DNA of 64,000 nt. Source: Nocardioides kongjuensis (lineage in GTDB: Bacteria; Actinomycetota; Actinomycetes; Propionibacteriales; Nocardioidaceae). The notes below the pieces were generated by a model. The model saw nothing but the letters and a program-made list of their open reading frames with translations. It was not told the origin of the DNA and made no database searches. This document shows positions 41,170-50,008 of the stretch, one piece after another. The first letter of the stretch is position 1. Every line of letters begins with the position of its first letter. The translations under genes were made by a program, and so were the position numbers. The DNA is taken from contig NZ_JACCBF010000001.1 of the NCBI RefSeq assembly GCF_013409625.1, positions 2,793,001 to 2,857,000 on the forward strand, given 5' to 3'.

Positions 41170-41469
41170 CTACTCCGGGCGCTTGATCCGCTTCGGCGCG
41201 TCCGGGAGCGGCAGCACGAACCCCGCCCTGGTGGGCGGCTCGGGCGGCGCGCCCGGGTCCTCGTCGTCGTGGTCCAGCCAGCCGTCGTACGTCTCCACCA
41301 GCATCTCGAGCTGGATCTCCGGGGCGTCGGTGACGACCGCCCACGGGTGGTCCTCGTCGTCGTCCTCGCCGGCGAGGCGCTCGCGGACGACCTCGGCCGC
41401 GAAGCCGCCACGGACCAGCACCAGCGCAGCTGCCCGCGCGTCGTCCTCGTCGAAGAAGATGCCCCGCAT
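41170..41469 (-). CDS. Small conserved acidic protein, uncharacterised
   Basis: A 99-residue protein started at ATG 41469 (GGGAGG eight bases upstream). RGIFFDEDDARAAALVLVRG is an amphipathic helix-strand opening, and the middle is Asp/Glu-rich (AGEDDDEDHPWAVVTD, LDHDDEDPG). It ends with a basic KRIKRPE. No family assignment, but the regular codon use and strong ribosome-binding site favour a real gene. It converges with the lipoprotein gene. Confidence 0.6.
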   Translation of the reverse strand: MRGIFFDEDDARAAALVLVRGGFAAEVVRERLAGEDDDEDHPWAVVTDAPEIQLEMLVETYDGWLDHDDEDPGAPPEPPTRAGFVLPLPDAPKRIKRPE

Positions 41470-41544
41470 GGGCACATCCTCCCAGATCAGGACAGGCCGA
41501 TGTCCCCGCAGACGTGGAGTCCTGCGGGGTGCGGGGCGGGGTCG

Positions 41545-42846
41545 CTACTCGTCCGGCGGGCTGGGGTCGCCGGTGTCGTGCACGGGGTGGGTGCCGCGGT
41601 GGTCGACCCGGAACCGGAACCCGTTGGGACTGGTCCACACGTAGGACCCGGGCATCGGGGACTCGTACCGCCAGGTCGAGTGGGTCTTGGCGCGGTGGTG
41701 CCGTCGGCAGAGTGGGACGAGGTTGCAGGGACAGGTCGGTCCGCCCCGGTCGTGAGGCTTTGCATGGTCGATGTCGCACCGGGTCGCGGGGCGGGTGCAG
41801 TGGGGGAAGCGGCAGGTGTGGTCGCGCAACGCGACCCGGGTCTTGTGGCGGTCGGGGATCTCGTAGGCCGTGACGGGGAGATGGTCGGCGAGGTCGATCA
41901 CCGGGCGCACGATGATCGTGGTGCTCTTCGAACGCAGCCATTCGCGGATCTGGGCGGTGGTGACGGGGCTGCGGCCTTCCTCCCACCGCCCGACCGGGTT
42001 CCGGCCAGCAAGGGTGGTGTCGGTGACGTGCACGTTGAGGACGACCTTGCGGCCGGGGACGGTCGCGACGACCTCCCCGGTGGCGGGGTCCGGGACCAAC
42101 AGGTCCAGGGCCAGGTCCTGGCGGGCGAGCTCGGCAGCGGCCTTGGAGCGGCGCACGTCGAGTGACGAGTCGTCCCCGAGCCGACCGAGAACCTCGGCTC
42201 TGCGTGCGACGGCTTGGTCGAGGTCGTGCCCGTCGGCGGCATCCATCAGCCCGTCGAGGTGCACGAGCCCGTGCTCGTCGACGTCACCGATGTCGAAGTG
42301 CCGGTGGTCGGCAGCCTTGGCCCGGTCGGTCTCGGCATTGTCGGGGTCGAACCGCAACATCGCCTCCGCGACGAGGCGTTCGAGCTGGGCCCACCCGATG
42401 CCGGAGGCGTTCCACAGCTGCCGGTCCACGAACCCCGCCGCCTCAGCCGACAGGCCACGGGTGAGGTCCGCGATCCGCTCAGCACGCCACGGAGCCAACC
42501 GCCCCGCCACCACGGCGTCGTAGACGTTCGGCAATCGCCACGCGCACTCGATCACCCGCCCGACGTAGGCCTTGCCACCGTCAGGGGTGCGGCCGAGGAC
42601 CGCGACGAGCTCCATCAACGCGAACTCGCTGACCAGCGGGGCACCCGCCCCGGCGATCGGGACACCGGTGTCGAGGTAGCCCTCGGTGATCGTCGCCGCA
42701 CCCTCGGGCCCGGTCACGATGTGGTCGCTCGCCCACTCCACGATCGCCGCCCATTCCTCGACGAGGAGCTGGTTGCGGACCTGGATCCCGGCGCTCAACC
42801 GTGACAGCACCGGGGCTGTCGAACGGGGCCTGGTTCCGAGATCCAT
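41545..42846 (-). CDS. DUF222 / HNH endonuclease-domain protein (13E12-like)
   Basis: A 433-residue protein of the actinobacterial DUF222-HNH group. The long helical N-terminal DUF222 region (LVEEWAAIVEWASDHIVTGP, ARRAEVLGRLGDDSSLDVRR, ALDLLVPDPATGEVVATVPG) is followed near 350-385 by an HNH nuclease motif with CRFPHCTRP, CDIDHAKPHDRGG, CNLVPLCRRHHRAKTH, containing the Cys pairs that bind zinc and the catalytic His. ATG 42846; GGGAG lies upstream. Members are multicopy and of unknown function, possibly mobile-element related. The IS110 element starts just upstream of its promoter region. Confidence 0.92.
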   Translation of the reverse strand: MDLGTRPRSTAPVLSRLSAGIQVRNQLLVEEWAAIVEWASDHIVTGPEGAATITEGYLDTGVPIAGAGAPLVSEFALMELVAVLGRTPDGGKAYVGRVIECAWRLPNVYDAVVAGRLAPWRAERIADLTRGLSAEAAGFVDRQLWNASGIGWAQLERLVAEAMLRFDPDNAETDRAKAADHRHFDIGDVDEHGLVHLDGLMDAADGHDLDQAVARRAEVLGRLGDDSSLDVRRSKAAAELARQDLALDLLVPDPATGEVVATVPGRKVVLNVHVTDTTLAGRNPVGRWEEGRSPVTTAQIREWLRSKSTTIIVRPVIDLADHLPVTAYEIPDRHKTRVALRDHTCRFPHCTRPATRCDIDHAKPHDRGGPTCPCNLVPLCRRHHRAKTHSTWRYESPMPGSYVWTSPNGFRFRVDHRGTHPVHDTGDPSPPDE

Positions 42847-42899
42847 GACAGGATTCTCCCACCCACCCCCGACATTGATGCTGGTCTTCGCTGCTCCCT

Positions 42900-43117
42900 G
42901 TGGAGTAGTGAAGAGGTCCCGATCGTCGTGCCTCAGCCTCCGACTGTCGCCCTGCTGGGTTGACCATCTTGTGGTCCGGCCGGCGGTCGGGACCCCGCGC
43001 GCCGGCCGGGCGGACATGACCTAATAAGAGCCTGGCAAGCGCCTCATCAATGTCCTGTCTGCTCGCCCGACCGGCGTCGACCATCCACATCGGTACGACA
43101 CGGAAGGCAGCTCCATC
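42900..43117 (+). ncRNA. Candidate IS110 bridge RNA region
   Basis: Noncoding 5-prime flank of the transposase, the place where IS110-group elements encode the bridge RNA. It holds the strong bulged hairpin at 42974-43015, with GTCC/GGAC and GGCCGGCG/CGCCGGCC arms, and further weaker pairings such as GTCG with CGAC around 43076-43098. Bridge RNAs carry two guide-bearing internal loops, one binding the target and one the donor. I could not match guide loops to flanking DNA by eye, so RNA boundaries are approximate and the call rests on family knowledge plus position. Confidence 0.45.
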
Positions 43118-44326
43118 ATGACAGCGACACGACCAGTGACCCCTGCCGTCTTCGCGGGCGCTGACACCCACGCCGACACGATCCACGTGGCCGCGATCGA
43201 CGGCTACGGTCGCGATCTCGGCGACGGCGAGTTCCCCACGACGCCGGCGGGCTACCGCGACGCCTTGGCCTTCCTCGCGTCGTTCGGTTCGGTACAGGTC
43301 TTCGGGATCGAAGGCACCAGCTCCTACGGAGCAGGGCTGGCCGTTGTGGCCCGCACGGCCGGGATCGCGGTGCGGGAGGTGATCCGTCCCGAAGCCACGG
43401 TGCGGCGGATGCAGGGCAAGTCCGACCTGATCGACGCTTACCAGGCGGCCCGTGCCGCCATGACCGGTCGCGCGAAGACCGCGCCGAAGGCCGAGGACGT
43501 CGAGGGACTTCGAGCGCTTCTCAGCACGCGACGTTCAGCCGCCAAGGCACGTACTGCGGCGATGAACCAGATTCACGCACAGTTGATCACCGCGCCCGTC
43601 GAGATCCGTGAGAGGTACCGGAAGCTGAGCGACAAGCGGTTGATCGACGCGCTCGCTGCCTGCCGCCCCGGCTCCCGCGGTGGAGTGGTGGCCACCGTGC
43701 TGCTCGGGTTGAAGATGCTGGCCCAGCGCCACCGGTTCCTCGGCCAGCAGATCGAGCTGCTCGACGACCAGCTCCGCGGCCTGGTCGCGGCGATCAACCT
43801 GAACCTGATCTCGGCACGCGGCATCGGACCGGTGACCGCTGCGCAGCTGCTCCTCACCGCGGGCGGCAACCCCGAGCGCCTGGCCAGCGAGACATCCTTC
43901 GCTGCCCTGTGCGGCACCGCACCGGTCCCGGCATCGTCGGGCAAGACCACCCGATACCGGCTCTCTCGTGGCGGGGATCGTCACGCCAACTCCGCGCTGC
44001 ACACGATCGCGACCGTGCGGATGGCCAGCGACCCCCGCACCCGCGAGTTCGTCGCCACCCAGCGCGCCAAGAACCGCAGCAACCCCGAGATCCTGCGAAT
44101 CCTCAAACGCGCCATCGCCCGCGAGGTGTTCAAGCTGCTCCAGAACCCGAACGCGCTTACCGGAATCGCCGACCTACGACGCATCCGACGCGAGAAGAAC
44201 CTGCCTATCCGAGTCGTGGTCGAACAGCTCGGCACCACCCTGAACCATGTCAGCCGCATCGAACGCGGAGTCGCGTTCGACCGCGAGTTCACCCAGCGCT
44301 ACCGAACCTGGCTCCAAGCCGCTTGA
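43118..44326 (+). CDS. IS110 family transposase (bridge-RNA-guided recombinase)
   Basis: A 402-residue IS110 transposase. The N-terminal RuvC-like DEDD domain has Asp16 (GADTHAD), Glu65 (FGIEGTSSYG), Asp103 and Asp106 (GKSDLIDAYQAAR). The C-terminal Tnp domain carries the catalytic Ser at 273-274 in PVPASSGKTTRYRLSRGG. The protein looks complete: IS110 transposases are about 350-420 residues. The reaction cuts and rejoins via a Ser covalent intermediate directed by a bridge RNA. ATG 43118 and all key residues are intact, so the element is potentially active. Confidence 0.95.
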   Translation: MTATRPVTPAVFAGADTHADTIHVAAIDGYGRDLGDGEFPTTPAGYRDALAFLASFGSVQVFGIEGTSSYGAGLAVVARTAGIAVREVIRPEATVRRMQGKSDLIDAYQAARAAMTGRAKTAPKAEDVEGLRALLSTRRSAAKARTAAMNQIHAQLITAPVEIRERYRKLSDKRLIDALAACRPGSRGGVVATVLLGLKMLAQRHRFLGQQIELLDDQLRGLVAAINLNLISARGIGPVTAAQLLLTAGGNPERLASETSFAALCGTAPVPASSGKTTRYRLSRGGDRHANSALHTIATVRMASDPRTREFVATQRAKNRSNPEILRILKRAIAREVFKLLQNPNALTGIADLRRIRREKNLPIRVVVEQLGTTLNHVSRIERGVAFDREFTQRYRTWLQAA

Positions 44327-44419
44327 CAACCATAGGAGCATCACAATCCAGCGCCGGAAACCCGCCTGGGGACAGGGGAAACTCCATTCGGAGGGTGTGG
44401 AGAACCGACGTCACCGACC

Positions 44420-44433
44420 GTCACGAAAGTGAC
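44420..44433. repeat. Perfect hairpin with GAAA tetraloop
   Basis: GTCAC (44420-44424) and GTGAC (44429-44433) flank GAAA, a GNRA-type tetraloop. It lies in the noncoding stretch 44327-44604 between the transposase and the next gene. Otherwise that stretch shows no coding signal and only the TACGGT box near its right end. The hairpin might belong to the right end of the element, be a terminator, or be chance. Confidence 0.4.
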
Positions 44434-44591
44434 CCCGGGACCGCAGCCCAACCGCGGAACCCAGCCACCTCCCCACCCTTCTCGTCACTGCCCTTTCGGA
44501 ACCCGACCGGCTCCGCCACCGAAGGCCCGAGCACAGCCCCCAGCAGCACCGCCGAGGCCCGCGTGCGGCCTCCGGACAACGGGCGCTCCGC

Positions 44592-44597
44592 TACGGT
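44592..44597 (+). promoter_or_regulatory. -10 box (TACGGT), leaderless type, conserved hypothetical gene
   Basis: TACGGT ends 7 nt before GTG 44605, supporting that start for the gene that follows. Confidence 0.5.
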
Positions 44598-44604
44598 GGC
44601 GGCC

Positions 44605-45645
44605 GTGTCCGGACTGCACCTGACCCGCACCGCGGAGAACAGCGACGAGATCGACGCCCTCGCCGCCGCACTGAGCGCCGACGGCGGTGGTCGCGTGGGG
44701 ATGGCGGCGATGGCGCCCGACCTGCCGTTCCGGCTGCGCCGCACGTACGCCCCGCTCCCCCGGCTGCTCGGGCTCAAGGTCAGCCGGGCCTGGACCTGGG
44801 AGGCGGCGGACCGCCAGGACCCGAACTGGTACCCCCAGGGCATCACCACCTCGGCGCAGACCGGCTTCCGTGAGTCGCACGGGCACGACGTGCTGGTGAC
44901 GTCGTGGTACGCCCGCAAGGCCGGCGGGTCGCGGATCAGCGTGGTCGACGTCGAGCGACGCCGTTACGGCCACGTGCTGCTGGTGGTCCCGACGCTGGTC
45001 GACGGCAAGGCGGGCTTCCGGCCGCTGAAGGTACACGCCGGCGGCATCGTGTGGCACGGCGACTTCCTCCACGTCGCGGCGACCGGTGCGGGCATCCACA
45101 GCGCCCACGTGGCCGACGTGCTGCGCGTGCCGGCCGGGTCGACGTACCAGACCTTCGGGCACCGCTACGTGCTCCCGATCCGGTTCACCCAGCAGAGCGG
45201 CCACGACCACGGCGTCGAGCGGCTGCGCTACTCGTTCCTCACCCTCGACCGCAGCGACGACGTACCGGCGCTCGTCGTCGGCGAGTACGGCACGCCGACC
45301 CAGACGCGGCGGATGGCGCGCTTCGCGATCGACCCCGACAGCGGTCTGCCCCGACACGAGGTCGACGGCCGCGCGGTCCCCGAGGTCGACGACCGCGGCG
45401 TGCCGCGGATGCAGGGCGTGGCCGCGGTCGACGGCACCTACTACGTCACCCGCTCGCGCGGGCGGCGCAAGCCCGGGTCGGTGTACGTCGGCCGGCCCGG
45501 TGCGCTGCGCGTGCACCGGTGGGCGACGCCGCCGGGCCCCGAGGACCTGGTCTGGTGGCCGGAGACCGGCTGCCTGTGGTCGGTCAGCGAGCACCCGCGC
45601 CGGCGGTGGGTGTTCGGGATGAAGCGGGAGAGCCTGCCGGCCTGA
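44605..45645 (+). CDS. Conserved hypothetical protein, beta-propeller-like
   Basis: A 346-residue protein with repeating beta-rich motifs: DPNWYPQGITTSAQTG, HDVLVTSWYARKAGGSRISV, KVHAGGIVWHGDFLHVAATG, and later MQGVAAVDGTYYVTRSRGRR and EDLVWWPETGCLWSVSEHP. Similar secreted proteins with the segment HAGGIxWHG occur in Streptomyces; here no signal peptide is visible from GTG 44605. A blade-like beta-propeller fold is suggested by the repeats, function unknown. It is convergent with the threonine aldolase gene. Confidence 0.7.
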   Translation: MSGLHLTRTAENSDEIDALAAALSADGGGRVGMAAMAPDLPFRLRRTYAPLPRLLGLKVSRAWTWEAADRQDPNWYPQGITTSAQTGFRESHGHDVLVTSWYARKAGGSRISVVDVERRRYGHVLLVVPTLVDGKAGFRPLKVHAGGIVWHGDFLHVAATGAGIHSAHVADVLRVPAGSTYQTFGHRYVLPIRFTQQSGHDHGVERLRYSFLTLDRSDDVPALVVGEYGTPTQTRRMARFAIDPDSGLPRHEVDGRAVPEVDDRGVPRMQGVAAVDGTYYVTRSRGRRKPGSVYVGRPGALRVHRWATPPGPEDLVWWPETGCLWSVSEHPRRRWVFGMKRESLPA

Positions 45646-45649
45646 CGCC

Positions 45650-46732
45650 TCAGGCCCGGCCCATCTCCTCGCGCAGCGCGCCGAGGAAGGCGTCGACGTC
45701 GTCCTCGGTGGTGTCGAAGGAGCACATCCACCGCACGTCGCCGGCGGCCTCGTCCCAGAAGTAGAAGCGGTGCCGCTCCATCAGCCGGCGGCTGACGTCG
45801 TGGGGCAGCCGGGCGAACACGCCGTTGGCCTGCACCGGGTAGAGGATCTCGACGCCGTCGATCTCGCGCACGCCGGCGGCGAGCCGCTGCGCCATGGCGT
45901 TGGCGTGGCCGGCCAGCCGCAGCCAGAGGCCGTCGGCGAGCAGCGCCTCGAACTGCACCGAGACGAAGCGCATCTTGCTGGCCAGCTGCATCGAGAGCTT
46001 GCGCAGGTGCTTGAGGTGGCTGACCCCCTCGGGGTCGAGGATGACGACGGCCTCGCCGGCGAGGGCGCCGTTCTTGGTGGCGCCGAAGGAGAGCACGTCG
46101 ACGCCGGCGTCGGAGGTGAAGGTCCGCAGCGGTACGTCGAGCGCGGCCGCGGCGTTCGCCAGCCGGGCGCCGTCGAGGTGCAGGCGCATGCCCAGTCCGT
46201 GGGCGTGGTCGGCGAGCGCGCGGATCTCGTCGGGCGTGTAGAGCGTGCCGAGCTCGGTGGACTGGGTGATCGAGACGACCTGCGGCATCGCGCGGTGCTC
46301 GTCCTCGAAGCCCCACGCGTGCTTGTCGACCAGCTCGGGGGTGAGCTTGCCGCCGGGGGTGGCGACGGTGTGCAGCTTGAGGCCGCCCATCCGCTCGGGG
46401 GCGCCGCCCTCGTCGACGTTGATGTGGGCGCTCTCGGCGCAGATCACCGCGCCCCAGCGGTCGGTCAGCGCCTGCAGGCCGACGACGTTGGCGCCGGTGC
46501 CGTTGAAGACCGGGTACGCCTCGACGCCGTCGCCGAACAGGCCGGCCATGATCGTCTGGAGGTGCTCGGTGTAGGCGTCCTCGCCGTACGACACCTGGTG
46601 GCCGCCGTTGGCCAGCGCGATCGCGGCCAGCACCTCGGGGTGCACGCCGGCGTAGTTGTCGCTGGCGAACTGGCGGGCCTCGGGGTCGTGCCGCCGCTGG
46701 GCGGCGGTGCTCAGGGTTGCGGCGTCAGCCAC
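45650..46732 (-). CDS. Threonine aldolase family PLP enzyme
   Basis: A 360-residue PLP enzyme of the beta-eliminating lyase / low-specificity threonine aldolase family, splitting threonine into glycine and acetaldehyde. ASDNYAGVHPEVLAAIALAN opens the fold; ICAESAHINVDEGGAPE and LHLDGARLANAAAAL contain the conserved His and Asp. Lys220 in LSFGATKNGALAGEAV is the PLP ligand. GTG 46732 overlaps the upstream SDR gene by 22 bp. As the last gene of a tdh-kbl-DUF6421-SDR unit it gives a second threonine-to-glycine route. Confidence 0.9.
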   Translation of the reverse strand: MADAATLSTAAQRRHDPEARQFASDNYAGVHPEVLAAIALANGGHQVSYGEDAYTEHLQTIMAGLFGDGVEAYPVFNGTGANVVGLQALTDRWGAVICAESAHINVDEGGAPERMGGLKLHTVATPGGKLTPELVDKHAWGFEDEHRAMPQVVSITQSTELGTLYTPDEIRALADHAHGLGMRLHLDGARLANAAAALDVPLRTFTSDAGVDVLSFGATKNGALAGEAVVILDPEGVSHLKHLRKLSMQLASKMRFVSVQFEALLADGLWLRLAGHANAMAQRLAAGVREIDGVEILYPVQANGVFARLPHDVSRRLMERHRFYFWDEAAGDVRWMCSFDTTEDDVDAFLGALREEMGRA

Positions 46733-47391
46733 AGTCGCTCTCCGTTCAGCTCGGCGCTCGGCCGGTCCCACAGACCGGCGATCGTCTCGGCCAGGTCGTC
46801 GACGTGGGTGAAGCCGTCGAAGGCGGCGTCCGGGCGGGCGGCGCGCATCGCGTCGTCGAGCAGGGCCTTGACCACCAGGATCGTAGCGGCGGCGTCCCCG
46901 CCGGCCCGGCCGAAGGCGTGGGCCAGGGCGAGGGTCCAGGCCTCGGCAGCGGCCTTGGCGGCGGCGTACGACGCGTTGCCGGCGCTCGGCTGCCCGGCAC
47001 CGGCGGCGCTGACCACCACGAACCGGCCACCGGACTCGACCAGGGCCGACTGCGCGGCCAGCGAGGTGTGCTGCAGCGTGCGGACCAGGAGCGGCTCGAG
47101 GACCGCCCAGTGGTCGAGCGCCTCGACGCTCAGGCCCTTGCCGCCTCGCCAGCCGCCGACGAGGTGCACGACTCCGTCGAGGCGACCGTGCCGGGCGACG
47201 ACGTCGTCCACCCAGGCCTGCGTCGCGGCCAGGTCGAGAAGGTCCACGACGCTGGTCTCGGCCTCCAGGCCGTCGAGTCGCGCCCGGTCGGCGTCGGCGG
47301 CCGCGACCACGGCACCACCGGCCGCGAGCCGGCGCACCGCGGCACGCCCCGCAGGGCCGCCGGCACCGGCGACCGCGATGACGCGGGTCAT
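46711..47391 (-). CDS. Short-chain dehydrogenase/reductase (SDR) family protein
   Basis: A 226-residue Rossmann protein. VIAVAGAGGPAGRAAVRRL gives a glycine-rich nucleotide loop (GxxGxxG-like), GVVHLVGGW the NxxG-like strand, VSAAGAGQPSAGNASYAAAK includes the Tyr-x-x-x-Lys catalytic pair with a preceding Ser. It ends within the threonine aldolase gene. ATG 47391 overlaps the DUF6421 stop (ATGA at 47388-47391). A classical SDR oxidoreductase is expected; the substrate is unknown. Confidence 0.85.
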   Translation of the reverse strand: MTRVIAVAGAGGPAGRAAVRRLAAGGAVVAAADADRARLDGLEAETSVVDLLDLAATQAWVDDVVARHGRLDGVVHLVGGWRGGKGLSVEALDHWAVLEPLLVRTLQHTSLAAQSALVESGGRFVVVSAAGAGQPSAGNASYAAAKAAAEAWTLALAHAFGRAGGDAAATILVVKALLDDAMRAARPDAAFDGFTHVDDLAETIAGLWDRPSAELNGERLWLTPQP

Positions 47392-48761
47392 GCGGCGGCG
47401 GTGATGCCGCGGGTCTCCGCGATCACGTTCTTGAGCTTCTTGGCCAGGGCCTCGAAGAACATGCTCAGCGGGAACTCGTCGGCCAGCACGTCGTCGACCA
47501 GGTCGCGCGGCTGCTTGGAGAAGTCGAGCGCCTCGGCGCCACGGGCCCACTTCGAGGCCGGGTGCGGCGCGAGGTAACGGCTGACCAGCTCGTAGGCGGC
47601 CTGCCAGTGCACGATCTTCGGGCGGTCGATGCCGTCGCGGTAGAGCTGCTCGATCTCGGCGCACAGCGCGTTGGTGACCTGGGGCGCGAGGTCCCAGTCG
47701 ATGCGCAGCTTGTTGTCGGTCCAGCGGATCGCGTCGTGCTGGTGCAGGTAGGCGAACAGCAGCTGGCCGCCGAGGCCGTCGTAGTTGCGGGTGCGCTCGC
47801 CGGTGACCGGGAACCGGAACATCCGGTCGAGCAGGATCGCGTGCTGCGCGTCCGCGGCGACCTCGTTGCCCTCGGCCTCGAGCTCGACGGCCGCCTTGAA
47901 CGCGGTCAGGTCGCAACGCAGCTCCTCCAGCCCGTACATCCAGAACGGCTGGCGCTGCTTGATCATGAACGGGTCGAACGGCAGGTCGCCGTGGCTGTGG
48001 GCGCGGTCGTGGATCATGTCCCAGAGCACGAAGGCGTCCTGGCTGCGCTGCTGGTCCTCGAGCAGGCCCCGGACCTCGTCGGGGAGCTCGACGCCGAGGA
48101 GCTCGACGGCGGCGGTGCCGACGCGACGGAAGCGGGCGGCCTCGCGGTCGCAGAAGATGCCACCCCAGCTGAACCGCTCGGGCACCTCGCGCACGGCGAC
48201 GGTCTCGGGGAAGAGCACCGCCGAGTTGGTGTCGTAGCCGCTGGTGAAGTCCTCGAACGCGATGCCGCAGAACAGCGGGTTGTCGTAGCGCGTGGCCTCG
48301 AGGTCGGCGAGCCACTCGGGCCAGACCATCCGGAAGGCGACGGCCTCGAGGTTGCGGTTCGGGTTGCCGTTCTGGGTGTACATCGGGAACACGACGAGGT
48401 GCTGGCGGCCGTCGACGCGCTCGGCGGCGGGCTGGAAGGCGAGCAGCGAGTCGAGGAAGTCCGGGACGCCGAAGCCCGCGTCGGCCCAGCGGCGCAGGTC
48501 GGCGACGAGCGCGCGGTGGTACGCCGCGTCGTGCGGCAGCAGCGGCGAGAGGGCCTCGACGGCGTCGACGACGCGCGCGACCGCGGCGGCGACCGTCTCA
48601 CGGGTCGGCGCGCCCTCGGCGGCGAGGTCGACGGATCCGTCGGCGAGCTGCCAGGTGCGGATCTGCTCGACGGCGTCCTTCAGCGCCGGCCAGGACGGAT
48701 CCGCCACCACGGCGGCACCGCGGGCGTCGATACGGTCAGCGAGCGAGAGAACGTCCGTCAT
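47388..48761 (-). CDS. DUF6421 family protein
   Basis: A 457-residue cytoplasmic protein of the actinobacterial DUF6421 family, recognised by PLLPHDAAYHRALVADLRRW, FPMYTQNGNPNRNLEAVAF, WGGIFCDREAARFRRVGT, DMIHDRAHSHGDLPFDPF and YDGLGGQLLFAYLHQHD. Conserved His, Asp and Glu residues in DRAHSHGD could bind metal, but activity is unknown. The gene has its own leaderless-like promoter (TCTAAT seven bases before ATG 48761), lies 65 bp after kbl and is coupled to the SDR gene. Confidence 0.85.
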   Translation of the reverse strand: MTDVLSLADRIDARGAAVVADPSWPALKDAVEQIRTWQLADGSVDLAAEGAPTRETVAAAVARVVDAVEALSPLLPHDAAYHRALVADLRRWADAGFGVPDFLDSLLAFQPAAERVDGRQHLVVFPMYTQNGNPNRNLEAVAFRMVWPEWLADLEATRYDNPLFCGIAFEDFTSGYDTNSAVLFPETVAVREVPERFSWGGIFCDREAARFRRVGTAAVELLGVELPDEVRGLLEDQQRSQDAFVLWDMIHDRAHSHGDLPFDPFMIKQRQPFWMYGLEELRCDLTAFKAAVELEAEGNEVAADAQHAILLDRMFRFPVTGERTRNYDGLGGQLLFAYLHQHDAIRWTDNKLRIDWDLAPQVTNALCAEIEQLYRDGIDRPKIVHWQAAYELVSRYLAPHPASKWARGAEALDFSKQPRDLVDDVLADEFPLSMFFEALAKKLKNVIAETRGITAAA

Positions 48762-48768
48762 GAGACCT

Positions 48769-48798
48769 ATTAGACCGGAAATCTTCCTGCCAGATCAA
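48769..48798 (-). promoter_or_regulatory. Promoter of the DUF6421-SDR-threonine aldolase unit
   Basis: On the minus strand TTGATC (48798-48793) and TCTAAT (48774-48769) are 18 bases apart; TCTAAT ends 7 bases before ATG 48761. The transcript could be leaderless and separate from tdh-kbl. Confidence 0.45.
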
Positions 48799-48826
48799 CC
48801 TGACGGCCCCACTCCTTCGCTGATCG

Positions 48827-50008
48827 TCAGCCCTGAGCCGCCCGTCGTCCGGCGACGAAGGCCTCGACGCAGCGCCGGACCTGCTCCTCGGTGTGCGCGG
48901 CGGAGAGCTGGACCCGGATCCGGGCCTCGCCCCGCGGGACGACCGGGAAGCTGAACGCGGTCACGTAGACGCCGTGCTTCTGCATCTCGTCGGCCACCCG
49001 GGCGGTGAGCGCGGCGTCGCCGAACATCACCGGGACGATCGGGTGCTCGCCGGGGAGCAGGTCGAAGCCCTCGGCGCTCATCAGCTCGCGGAACAGCGCC
49101 GCGTTGGCCTGCAGCCGCTCGCGCAGCTCCCCCGAGCCCTCGACCAGGTCGAGCGCGCGCAGGGTGCCGGCGACGATCGCGGGGGCGAGGGTGTTGGAGA
49201 ACAGGTACGGGCGCGAGCGCTGGCGCAGCAGCGCGACGATCTCGCGGTGCGAGGAGACGTAGCCGCCGGACGCGCCGCCCAGCGCCTTGCCGAAGGTGCC
49301 GGTGTAGATGTCGACCCGGTCGGCGACGCCGCACAGCTCGGGGGTGCCGCGGCCGCCCGCCCCGATGAAGCCGACCGCGTGGGAGTCGTCGACGAGCACG
49401 AGGGCGTCGTACCTGTCGGCGAGGTCGCAGATCTCGCGCAGGGGTGCGATGTAGCCGTCCATCGAGAAGACGCCGTCGGTGACGACCACCCGGAACCGGG
49501 CGTCGGCTGCGGACTGCAGCTGGGCCTCGAGGTCGGCCATGTCGCGGTTGGCGTAGCGCAGCCGGCGTGCCTTGGAGAGCCGGATGCCGTCGATGATCGA
49601 GGCGTGGTTCAGGGCGTCGGAGATGATCGCGTCCTCGGGCCCGAAGAGGGTCTCGAAGACGCCGCCGTTGGCGTCGAAGCACGACGAGTAGAGGATCGTG
49701 TCCTCGGTGCCGAGGAACTCCGCGAGCCGGCGTTCGAGCTCGAGGTGCTGCTCCTGCGTGCCGCAGATGAAGCGGACGCTGGCCAGGCCGTAGCCCCACT
49801 CGTCGAGCGCGCCACGTGCGGCCTCGAGGAGTCGCGGGTCGTCGGCGAGGCCGAGGTAGTTGTTGGCGCAGAAGTTGAGCACCTCGGCGCCGTCGGCCAC
49901 GATCTCGGCCTTCTGCGGTCCGCGGATGCCGCGCTCGCGCTTGGTGAGCCCGGCCTGCTCGATCCCGTCGAGCTCGGCGGTGAGGTGGTTCCTGAAGTTC
50001 CCGTACAT
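48827..50008 (-). CDS. kbl: Glycine C-acetyltransferase (2-amino-3-ketobutyrate CoA ligase)
   Basis: A 393-residue PLP enzyme of the alpha-oxoamine synthase family that splits 2-amino-3-oxobutyrate with CoA into glycine and acetyl-CoA, the second step of threonine degradation. Motifs: [62 protein letters not shown], and PLP Lys241 in [15 protein letters not shown]. Its ATG 50008 overlaps the tdh stop by one base (TGATG), so both are translated as one unit. Confidence 0.96.
   Translation of the reverse strand: MYGNFRNHLTAELDGIEQAGLTKRERGIRGPQKAEIVADGAEVLNFCANNYLGLADDPRLLEAARGALDEWGYGLASVRFICGTQEQHLELERRLAEFLGTEDTILYSSCFDANGGVFETLFGPEDAIISDALNHASIIDGIRLSKARRLRYANRDMADLEAQLQSAADARFRVVVTDGVFSMDGYIAPLREICDLADRYDALVLVDDSHAVGFIGAGGRGTPELCGVADRVDIYTGTFGKALGGASGGYVSSHREIVALLRQRSRPYLFSNTLAPAIVAGTLRALDLVEGSGELRERLQANAALFRELMSAEGFDLLPGEHPIVPVMFGDAALTARVADEMQKHGVYVTAFSFPVVPRGEARIRVQLSAAHTEEQVRRCVEAFVAGRRAAQG

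Larger units (their letters stand above)
42890..44360 (+). mobile_element. IS110 family insertion element (ends approximate)
   Basis: The transposase gene (43118-44326) is flanked on the left by a noncoding segment (42847-43117) and on the right by a short tail after 44326 with AACCATAGGAGCATCAC. IS110 elements have no obvious terminal inverted repeats or target duplications, so the exact ends cannot be fixed by eye. In this family the longer noncoding flank on the 5-prime side encodes the bridge RNA that guides insertion. The element separates the HNH gene from the beta-propeller-like gene at 44605. Confidence 0.7.

Noticed and set aside
42847-43017. In-frame 5-prime extension of the HNH gene
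   Set aside because: The upstream frame runs into the presumed IS110 flank and lacks family similarity; ATG 42846 opens the conserved protein.
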